From contig NZ_JAPFQO010000016.1 of the NCBI RefSeq assembly GCF_026241195.1, positions 1 to 64,000 on the forward strand: a stretch of 64,000 nt of DNA. The letters are read 5' to 3'. The notes under the pieces were generated by a model that worked only from the letters and a program-made list of their open reading frames with translations, had not been told where the DNA came from and made no database searches. The position numbers and the translations under genes were made by a program. Shown one piece after another: positions 17,416-26,300 of this stretch (the first letter of the stretch is position 1; each line of letters opens with the position of its first letter). This stretch comes from Pontibacter anaerobius (GTDB taxonomy: Bacteria; Bacteroidota; Bacteroidia; Cytophagales; Hymenobacteraceae).

Positions 17416-18719
17416 TAGTTTATCTCTTCCTGATTTATTTCATCTGCCATCAGCGCCTCCGCAAAACTGGTTATCAGCTTAAACACCTCCGGGAATTTAG
17501 TGAGCGGTAGCTGTGCGGCATGGTCCTGCGGGTTGTGGTAAGCGGCAGTGCCACCCAAGGTATAAAAGAAGAATGCCGGTACGCCTGCCTCTGAAAAAGG
17601 GTAATGGTCGGAGTTAGCGGCCTTGCCCCGGCTCTTGATCTGGGGCAGGTAGTGGTGCTGCTCGTTCAAGCGCTGCAGCAGACCGAACTCCTGCTCGTGT
17701 ACTTTGCCATTCACTACCATCAAGCCCTCATCGCCGGTGCCCAGCAGGTCCAGGTTCAGCAGGAAGGAAATCTGCTGAAGTGGGAAAAGCGGGTTTTGTA
17801 CATAGTGAAACGAACCTAGCAAACCGGCTTCTTCGGCGGCAAAGGCGATAAACACCATACTATACTTTGGCTGATTTTCGGGGCGGCTGTAGTGCTGCGC
17901 CAGTTCCAGCAGCATGGTGGTGCCGCTGGCGTTATCGTTCGCACCCGGAAAGTATACCTCCTTGCCCTGGCTACCTAAATGATCGTAGTGGGCTGAGAAC
18001 ACCAGTACGGAGTCCGGCTGTTGGCTACCCGGTATAAAGCCGATTACGTTTTGTGTCTGGTGCTGCGGATTCAGGTCGGCCTGCACCGTAAAGTATACTT
18101 TCTCTGCTTGTTGCGGCCATGCGTTTTGCAGCACCTCCAGCACGGGCACCGCCTCCTGCTGCTTTGCTACGGTGGTTAGCAGGCTCTTAGGCTGAAGTAT
18201 GATGTGCACTTTTGCCTGCTGCAGTTTTTGCTGGTAAGGCGCCGGCAGCTGGGCCAGCCGCTTCTGCTCCTGCTGCGGGTATACCAGGGCTTTATTCGTG
18301 AAATTTTTACGGAAGAACTTTTGGGCTACCCTGGCATCGGTAAAGACGAGCGTATCCAGCGGCAGCACTTTAGCCTTACCCGCTCCTGAGGCTGAGGAAG
18401 ACCGGGCCACAAAATCCTGCCCCGGCACCAGCGTCCGGCCGTTTACCTGCAGCTGCGGCGTCTTCACAATGCGGTTTACCGGAAAACTGAACTCCTGAAA
18501 GTATGACTGGCCTTCCAGTGGTTGCAGCCCCATCTCATCAAACCGGTTCTTGATGTACAGGGCGGCCTTTAAATCCCCCTCGAAAGTATAGCCGCGGCCA
18601 TACATGCTTTGGGAGGTAAGCGTATCTAAGGTCTGGCGTGCACGCGCCATGTCCTGGGCCTGCAGAAGAGTGGGAGCAGCAAGACAAAGGGTCAGCAGGA
18701 AAGTGAAAATTTTGTTCAT
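17415..18719 (-). CDS. M28 family zinc aminopeptidase, secreted
   Basis: 434 residues with a signal peptide (cleavage after LLQAQ, about residue 22). The M28 metal ligands are in place: His in SAHYDHLG, Asp in PGANDNASGTT, the Glu pair in FAAEEAGLLGS, Asp in NLDLLGTGDEG, and His in YHNPQDH. Residues about 110-200 fit a PA-like insert. It is likely a periplasmic or surface aminopeptidase. The stop codon region abuts the shared terminator with yicC. Confidence 0.88.
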   Translation of the reverse strand: MNKIFTFLLTLCLAAPTLLQAQDMARARQTLDTLTSQSMYGRGYTFEGDLKAALYIKNRFDEMGLQPLEGQSYFQEFSFPVNRIVKTPQLQVNGRTLVPGQDFVARSSSASGAGKAKVLPLDTLVFTDARVAQKFFRKNFTNKALVYPQQEQKRLAQLPAPYQQKLQQAKVHIILQPKSLLTTVAKQQEAVPVLEVLQNAWPQQAEKVYFTVQADLNPQHQTQNVIGFIPGSQQPDSVLVFSAHYDHLGSQGKEVYFPGANDNASGTTMLLELAQHYSRPENQPKYSMVFIAFAAEEAGLLGSFHYVQNPLFPLQQISFLLNLDLLGTGDEGLMVVNGKVHEQEFGLLQRLNEQHHYLPQIKSRGKAANSDHYPFSEAGVPAFFFYTLGGTAAYHNPQDHAAQLPLTKFPEVFKLITSFAEALMADEINQEEIN

Positions 18720-18848
18720 AGTGCTAAGATAAGGGATAATCCGTAGTGTAGGCGCAGGAGGGCAACTACCATTGGCCCTCTATGGGTAAGGCGTAGGGCC
18801 GTTATTGCTGTGGGTAAAGTATAAGTTGCATGGTTGCTGCCGTTGCGC

Positions 18849-18868
18849 GGACAGGTCGCGACCTGTCC
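18849..18868. repeat. Perfect 20-base palindrome
   Basis: GGACAGGTCGCGACCTGTCC is fully self-complementary. It lies just outside copy A of the long extragenic repeat and is a REP-like hairpin element. Confidence 0.7.
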
Positions 18869-18880
18869 CTACGAAGGTGT

Positions 18881-19440
18881 AAACCCACCCCTGCCCCTCC
18901 TTGTCCAAGGAGGGGAATCATACCTCTCCCCAGCCCTCTCCTTTTCTCGAGGGCCCCTACCCCAAAACAGGAGAGGGAGTCCGGTCCCAGTGGTATAGCA
19001 ACGGCTATCGAACTGATCCCAGTCTTTCCGTTGAGCGCCTTGTAGATTTCCGGTTTCGCTTCAGCGAAATTGCGACGCAGGAGCAAAGGAAATGTACACA
19101 GCGCGATGCGGGAAGACGAGCCCTCCCGGGCTGAGGGAGCCAAGGCTAGAAATGAAACGATGGGTTCATAAGGCTGTGGATTAACAGCAGCTAGCAAGGA
19201 TAGCTTGGTTCAAATTGCAGGAAGCAGCGACTAAAGTATAAATTGACAGGTATAAAGTATAGCCAAAGTATAAAGTATGGCTACAGTTGAGTTACAAACG
19301 CAACATCATTGTAAGACACAAGTCTGAAGACTTGCGCCACCAGAGTTGGGGAAGTATAAATATGGCTCTGTAAGTAAGTCGTGTCCCAGACTTGGTTTCA
19401 TAAGTAAGGAACAACTACAAATACTTGCGCCAGGAAAAGG
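18881..19440 (+). repeat. Long extragenic repeat, copy A
   Basis: About 560 non-coding bases that match copy B (62121-62704, inverted) along their whole length with substitutions and indels. In order: CCCACCCCTGCCCCTCC; the near-palindrome around CCCCTCCTTG/CAAGGAGGGG (18893-18914); a CTCTCCTTTTCTCGAG block; the segment AGTCTTTCCGTTGAGCGCCTTGT-like; a core around GCGATGCGGGAAGACGAGCC; an AAGTATA cluster; GAGTTACAAAC; the hairpin at 19319-19334; and an AAATACTTGCGCCAG end. Short frames inside it are by-products of the repeat. It fills the gap between the M28 gene and vanZ. Confidence 0.85.
19234..19279. repeat. Cluster of AAGTATA heptamers inside repeat copy A
   Basis: Exact AAGTATA at 19234, 19255 and 19266, plus the variant AAGTATG at 19273. 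A further AAGTATA lies about 70 bases on. Confidence 0.85.
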
Positions 19441-19467
19441 GCAGCAGCTTAAGTCTAACTACTCCCG

Positions 19468-19845
19468 CTACCACACATAAATCAGCTTAAACAGCACAAT
19501 ACCCAGCAAACACCCGATCGTGTTAGCGAGTACATCGATAATATCGCCTTGGCGGCCATAGATGAAAAAATGCTGCATCAGCTCAATGGAAATGCCGAAT
19601 AAGGAGCTGATAAACAGGCTGGCCCTGATAGCATAGTGGTGCAGGTGCGGGAAAGTATACTGTTTGGAAAGGCCCACGATCATCAGGAAGCAAAGCACAC
19701 TGAACATGAAGGCGTGCGCAAACGAATCGAAAGAAATGAGCTCCCAGATAGAGAGGGTAGGAGGAAGGGAAGAAGAGGGCAGCAGTGTCGTCAGTAAGAT
19801 CACTGCTGCCCAAATGAAAGTGAATAGATTGTAACGTAGTATCAA
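19468..19845 (-). CDS. VanZ-like membrane protein
   Basis: 125 residues with four hydrophobic segments and the VanZ family features: an early ILLTTLLPSSSLP turn, then FAHAFMFSVLCFL and a C-terminal QHFFIYGRQGDIIDVLANT with the conserved Gly-Asp/Asp-Asn pattern. The family is linked to glycopeptide resistance in Gram-positives, but in Bacteroidota the function is unknown. It starts 18 bases after gcvH on the same strand and is probably co-transcribed; repeat copy A lies downstream. Confidence 0.82.
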   Translation of the reverse strand: MILRYNLFTFIWAAVILLTTLLPSSSLPPTLSIWELISFDSFAHAFMFSVLCFLMIVGLSKQYTFPHLHHYAIRASLFISSLFGISIELMQHFFIYGRQGDIIDVLANTIGCLLGIVLFKLIYVW

Positions 19846-19863
19846 ACCTATTCCTGTATTTTA

Positions 19864-20244
19864 TTATTGACCGATTACCTCACGATAACCATCAGCTGTC
19901 AGCAGACCGTCGATTTCGCTAGCTTCGCTGATAGACATTTTAATGATCCAGCCATCGCCGTATGGGTCAGAGTTTACCAGCTCCGGGTTGTTCTCCAGCT
20001 TCTCGTTAAACTCCTGCACTGTGCCGGTTAGTGGGCTGAACAGGTCAGAAACAGTTTTTACGGCTTCAACAGTACCAAACACATCGTTCTGGTTGATGTC
20101 TTTGTCTACTGTGTCGATATCAACGTAAACGATGTCGCCAAGCTCGCTCTGAGCAAAGTCAGTGATGCCAACGTAAGCTACGTCGCCTTCTACGCGCACC
20201 CACTCGTGGTCTTTTGTATACTTTAGGTTTTCAGGTAGGTTCAT
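19864..20244 (-). CDS. gcvH: Glycine cleavage system H protein
   Basis: 126 residues, the usual length. The lipoyl-attachment lysine is K63 in [16 protein letters not shown]; the N-terminal KYTKDHEWV and the C-terminal [11 protein letters not shown] are conserved. It shuttles the aminomethyl group between the P, T and L proteins of glycine decarboxylase. It has its own well-formed promoter in the gap after sprA. An AAGTATA copy is embedded in the codons for LKYTK. Confidence 0.96.
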   Translation of the reverse strand: MNLPENLKYTKDHEWVRVEGDVAYVGITDFAQSELGDIVYVDIDTVDKDINQNDVFGTVEAVKTVSDLFSPLTGTVQEFNEKLENNPELVNSDPYGDGWIIKMSISEASEIDGLLTADGYREVIGQ

Positions 20245-20270
20245 GTGATATGTGTTTTTAGATTACTTTT

Positions 20271-20300
20271 CAAAAATACGGCCTTTTTCCGAATGCCAAA
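20271..20300 (-). promoter_or_regulatory. Complete Bacteroidetes-type promoter of gcvH
   Basis: On the minus strand TTTG (20297-20300) is followed after 18 bases by TATTTTTG (20271-20278), matching the -33 TTTG / -7 TAnnTTTG pair at normal spacing. Transcription should start about 20-25 bases before the gcvH ATG. It lies just beyond the sprA stop, so gcvH-vanZ can be expressed independently. Confidence 0.7.
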
Positions 20301-20303
20301 ACT

Positions 20304-23300
20304 TTATTGCAGGCTTACCCGCAGCTGAACGCCTCCCTCGGTTACACTGTTGCGGAACGAGGTGGAAATCTTCGGATCTGACACCGTGCGCAGCACATAG
20401 AACTGCAGGTTCAGACGCTGGCTCAGCACATAGTCTATGGTAGGGCGCAGCTGCAGTTGGCGTGTGCCGTTGGTTATCTGGTTCTGGCTTCGCTCCGTGC
20501 CGGTGTCGTCGGTAGAGATGGCACGCTGCACCGTCTGGTTGTCGCGCACCTGCAGGTCCAGGCGCATGGTCAGCTCGTTATCCAGCGTGGTGCTGGTAAA
20601 CGGTATCTTAAAGCTGGTGGTGCTGTAACCAAAGCCTACTACGTAGTCCTTCACATTCGTTTCGGTTATCTGTGCGTTCGTCAGGTTCAGCGACAGGTTT
20701 CGCTCCAGCTTATACTCCAGTCGGCCGGTAAGGTTAGTCTTTGTCCGGAAGTTAACGCCCAGCAGCGGGGCCAGGCGCTCTACCACTGTCAGCTGGTTTA
20801 CGATGTAGTATGGCTCTATGCGCCCGAACTCGTTGAGCTGTGTAGGGAAACCGCTCGGCTCCTGCTGGTAAGCCAGCGAGGTAGAGTAGCTGGTAATGTT
20901 GTAGCTGGAGTTATAGGCATGCAGTATGCTGATCTGGCTAAACCATTTCTGGAAGAGCGGCAGGCGCTCCAGGCCGTTGTAGGTTACGCTCCAGTTAGGT
21001 ATCGGCAGGCGGCTAAACGGGCTCTCAGCCTTGGCCTCGTAGCCGTTTATCTCCCGGCCCTGGTAAGCGTACAGGAACGACTTAAGCAGCACCTCCTGCG
21101 AGTTGAGGCTATAACCTGAATCTCCTGCGGCGGCGTTGGCATCTGTCAGCCTGTCGCGCACCACATGGCGGTTGCGTATAAACTGTTCAAAGGCATCTGA
21201 TAAACCATCCTCTGTAGACTCAAACAAAGTTCCCAGTGCCAGGAACGAGGTGCTGAACGAGCCGGAGGTAAACGGATTCTGGCGCTGGTCCACAGTGCCT
21301 ACGTCTCCGAAGTCATCAAACTCCTTGCGGTAAAACACTTCCTCTATCTCAGACTTGGCGCGGCGCACATCCACTGTCACGTTAAAGTTACGGAACGGCT
21401 CCAGGTTGGCACGGCCGGTAAAAGTTTCGCTGTAGATGCCGCTGAACGGAGTGTTCAGGTACTGGCTGCTGTCGGTGTACCAACCGTTGTTGTAGGCCCT
21501 GCTGTACAACTGGCTCAACTCATACTGCTTGCCAAGTATAAACGGCAGCCCCGGCGCGTTAAACTCATCATCAAACCCGAAGAACTCCGTGTCCGGTAAA
21601 TAGCCCGGCAGCATGGAGCCGCGGTTCTCCAGGTAGGTCACGTTCAGGGTGCGCGTCATCATCAGCACGCGTGCCAGGCCTTTCAGTAACTTCAGGTCAG
21701 CCGGTGCCTTGGCAGCCGTGGTGTCATTAACGGCGGCCTGTGCTGGTTTGGCCGGTGTCGGCGAGTTCACGGCTTTCAGGAATTTTACCTTGTTGTATAA
21801 TTTCACCAGGTCTACTCTGCCGTTCACGCTGAACTCCACGTTGTTCTCGGCAGTGTTGCCCAGCCTGAAAGTAGTATCCTGGTTCAGGGCTGTGGAGCCC
21901 GCCGTCCAGATGTAGGTGGTGGCGTAGCGGGTGTCCGCGCTCAGCCAGTCCGTCAGCGGAAACTTGTCGAATGGCAGTTTATAGTTCAGGGCAATCAACT
22001 GGTTGAAGTTGGTGTTACGACCGCCTTCCAACAGGTTCTCCCGGATGGTTTTGTTTTTATACTCCAGGGAGTCTATCTCGCTGTTGATGCGGCCATCCGG
22101 CTCATCTATCACGGAGCGGTTGGTGGCAGTATAATCCAGCGACAGGCTTTTGGTCAGGTCCCAGCGCATGTCATAAATGCGGTTAAAGAAGAACGACTTC
22201 TGGAACACCGGCTCTATACCACGGGTAGTTACAAAGCGTGTCTCAGGGTCAGGGCGCTGCAGGTAGGTTTCATTATAGAAACGGTTCAGGTCAGCCCGGA
22301 AAGAGAAGCGGCTTGGCAAGAGCGAGAAATTAAAGTCCTTGATCAGGCGCAAGTATGGCGAGTTTAGCTTTTCGCTTTTGGCAAAAGGCTGGTAGCTTCT
22401 CGGGGTGTTGTCATAAGTATAAGCAATACCACCGGTATAGGTTTTGGTATAGTCGCGGTCTGTTTCGATGTTGGTGAACAGGCGCTCCGAGTAAGAGTAG
22501 GAGAGGGCGAAGTTCTCGATGTCGTAAACCCGTACTTTGTCCTCTGGGTTTGTTCGCTCCTTGCGCACGTTCAGCAGGCTTATACTTTTGCGCGTCTCCT
22601 GGGTAATTACTTCTTTTTTATACTCGTCGCGGGCCTCATCGTTATCAAACTTTGTAAGCGACTGCTCCAGGGGCATGTCTTTGTCCAGCGGGTCGTACTG
22701 CGGCTCGGCAGAAGTAACACCATACTGCACCGTCATCGGCACTTTAACGCCCCACTGCTCCGGCAGGAATTTATCCAGCACCATGTTGGCGCTTACATCA
22801 AACTGGGCGATGTCGTCGCGGGACCGCAGGGAGAGTGGCTGCTGCAGTCCTCCAAAACCCACGGTAGTATAGGCACCGGTAGCGGTTACGTTGGCAAAGT
22901 CGGCTAGTTTCGCATTCAGGCGCGCGTTAGAGGCCCAGCCGGTTCGGTTCACAAAGTCAGCCACACGTAACTCGTTTACCCAGATACAGGCCGAGTGCGG
23001 ACGCGCATCGGCGTTTGCCTCGGATGGATTTCGGATACCGATCATGATTCCCTCCACCTCACTAAAATCCGGGTTTCCCACCACGCGTATCAGCTTACCG
23101 TCGGCAGTGGTTACAGTATAAGGTACAAAGATGTTGCCCGGGGCATTCATGTTACGTTCTGCCTTGGCGTCTACCAGGTCCTGCAGCGGTATGTTCACTT
23201 CGTTCTCGGTTGGCCAGATGGAGGTTGCTGTGTTGCTGCCCGGCTGCGTGAATTTCAGCGGCACCACATACTCGTAGTAGTTCTGGGTAAAGTCTGTGCC

Positions 23301-26300
23301 GATGCGGATAAAGGCTTGCATTTCACCGTCCTGAATGCCCGGTTCATCCGACTGCGCATGTACAAACATCTTCAGCTCCTTATATGCCAGCAGGTCCAGG
23401 GAGATGTTCTTGAATACGGCTTTCGAGAAAGAATCTTTCAGGTCCTCTACGCACAGCTGCAGCGATTGCTCGTTTTGGCGGCGGTCGTTGGTAGAGGCAT
23501 AATCGCGCAGGCGGTTGATGCCCGGAGGAACCACGTATGGTATATCGTTCTCCGAAACCTGTTTCTCCGGCCCATTCTCCTCTATATTAACTGTGGATAC
23601 GGTAAAGCTGCGGGCATCGTCGGTACAGGTAAGGCAGGGCGTACCCTCTGTCAGCGGCTGGTCGAACTTGCGCCACTGGTTGGCTACAAACTGGAACTGG
23701 GCCATACGCAGCACCACCGGGTCAGCAAAGCCGGTCATGTAAAGGCGCATAAAACGGATGGATTTGAAGCCGTTGATGTTGCCTACTGTATTGGTTGGCT
23801 GGCGCACCGGTACCCGAAACTGGTACCAGGTGGTACCTTCTTCGCCTTCTACCTTATCTACTATGTAGTTCTGGCCTATTTCCAGCTGGCTTGGCGCCAG
23901 GTTTATCTTATACTCGTAGTACTGCTCCAGGTCCGTGATGACGTTGTCGCCGTTCAGGTCCTCTTTATCAGGGAAAGTATAGTTGGCAAAGCGGCTGTTT
24001 TCCGGAGAGTTATTCTCCATGCCGTTAAAATTCTTATAGCGCTGCAGTACACCGGCATTCTGCTGGTCATACACCGGGTCGAGGTGGTGGAAGAAGTTAT
24101 CAGCCGAAGGGTCGTCTATTATAGATTGCGGCGGCGTGCCTGGTATGCGGTTCAGGAAGGAGCTGCGGAAGTAGCTGGCCTCATCTGCATCATTCAAACC
24201 ATCCAGGCCAATATCCTGCAGTTGCCGGCCGCCGGGTATACCTGTAAACGCATCTGTCAGGAACTGTTGCTGCGTTACGCGGCCCCAGATCGTCTCTTCC
24301 AGGTTCTGTACATCTTCGGCATCGGCTGGCAGGCCGTTTTCGAAAGCGTATTCATTGTCTTTCAGGATGTCTTCTGACACACTGCCCAGGTTCAGTACCA
24401 GCTGGCCCGGATCCTGGCTGTTAATGTTGCCGCCAAAGGCACCGTCCCTGCCTTTGGGGCCTTCCAAAAACGGATCCATCAACCAGAACTCCACATACTC
24501 GATATTGGCATTATCAAAGTCGGTGTCGAAGGAGATCTCGCGGCTGATGCCGCCCCAGTTGTTGCGCGGGTCTCCGGCAAGCAGCCCTTGCGGCGTCAGG
24601 TTCGGGTTATAGTTATACTGGCCACGCTCACGCGGATAGTAGGCCAGGTCAAACGTATATTCATAGTTGTTAGATACCTCTGCATCGCGGCCCGGGAAGA
24701 TTTCGGTACGACGCACGCCCCGCACATAGTGGTTGGCCAGCTCCTCATCCGTGATGTTATCGGGCTTCAGGTTGTTATTATCGCGGTAGAAGATCTGATC
24801 TATGGTGTACCAGGCCATTTTAGCTCGGTTGTAGGAGTACTCCAGACCCTGACCAGGTATAAGCGGGGCAGGGGTGGCTGCCACGCGCCAGGGGCTATTG
24901 GTAAAGCCACCCAGGCTGTAAGGCGTTTCGGCTCCCTCAAAGTCGTCTAAGTATGAAGCGCCGTCTTCGTTGGCGTTGGATTTAGACTTAGCCGGTACCA
25001 GCTGCGCAAACTCACTACTGAACGTGATCAGCGAGGGAGCTTTAGTCTGTATCAGCGGAATGGCATCTACAAAGCGCGTCAGCATCCTGGACTCCTTCTG
25101 CATGTTCACATCAAAGCCGTAGATGGTATTGTTGGTCGGCTCGTCGCCTATACTTACCCGGTTAATGAAGGTCTGCTCGTTCAGGTGCAGCACGGTGGCG
25201 CCCAGGTTCACGTCATCGTTCAGGCGGTAGTCGAAACGGGCGCCTAGCATGGTGCGTGGCTGTATGTTCAGCAGTTCGGCCTTCTCATAGGTTACACGCA
25301 GGTCGTTGGCTGAGTTCAGGTAACTAGGATTCAGGATCTTGATGCGGCCCAGGTCGTAAAATACCTGGTAATCAGTGCCCTCCTGCAGGCGGGTGCCTCC
25401 AGAGTATACCACTACAGAGCCTTCCGCAATCTGGAAGCCCGGCAGCATAATCTCATCCGTTGCGGTAGACTGTACCTTACCCTTTATGTAAAACTTCGCC
25501 TTTACATTATTCTGCTGTGCATCGGTCTGCGTCTGTTCATATAGTTCCTGGAAAACATACTGGTCTACCAGGTTCGGGTAGCCCTCCAGCTTGCTGGCCA
25601 GGTAATCGCCAAACGGCTCCACCTGCGGAAAGTATACCCTGCCGCTTTCTGTGTCGATGGTAATGCCGGGAAGGAAGTCGAAGTTGCCGTCGCTTGGCTT
25701 ATCGTTGTTCGAGTTTACATTGTCCAGGTTCAACACTTCCACCAATGGGATGTTCTGGATCGGGCTTGGCTCTTTTAAGCTCGTCAGGTCTACACCGGTC
25801 TCATCATCCTTGTAAACAATCTGCAGCTTAAAGTCTTCGCGGTTTACCTGTGTTGCATCCAGCGCATACACGTTCTTCATCATCAGGTCCCAGGTGGGGT
25901 AGTTCAGAGAAGGGCTGGTGGCGCGGAGCAATTTCATATGAATAACCTGGTCAGACTCAAGGTTCTGGTAATTATCCATCAATTCGCCGACCCGGTAGGT
26001 TTTGCCGTTGTATGTATACTCAAAAGCGATACCCAGTACCTGGTCGGGTAGCAGGGCAGAGTTAAGCGATATATAGCCCAGCTGTGGGTTAAATTTATAC
26101 TCGTTTGGCTCCAGCTTACGGGCACGCACATGCTCAAAATCTATCCCTTTCTCCAGCCCCAGCGACTGCAGGTAGGCATCCACGCGGGAGTTGCTGCGGG
26201 CGGCGCTGTTTTGTGGAGAGATCTGGCTATAGAGTGAGTTGGCCTGGTTATCGGCGGGGGCTGTGGCTGGCCTGCCGGTGTCAAAGGCTTCGCGGTAAGG

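Noticed and set aside
18802-19197. Reading frames in both directions inside repeat copy A
   Set aside because: The same sequences recur as frames in copy B; they are by-products of the non-coding repeat.
17344-19279. AAGTATA clusters as a CRISPR array or tandem-repeat satellite
   Set aside because: Spacing is irregular, units are only seven bases and occur singly across the window in both orientations; no cas genes.
22995-24377. A 460-codon frame opposite sprA
   Set aside because: Antisense shadow; composition is unlike the neighbouring genes, with no signal peptide or domain.
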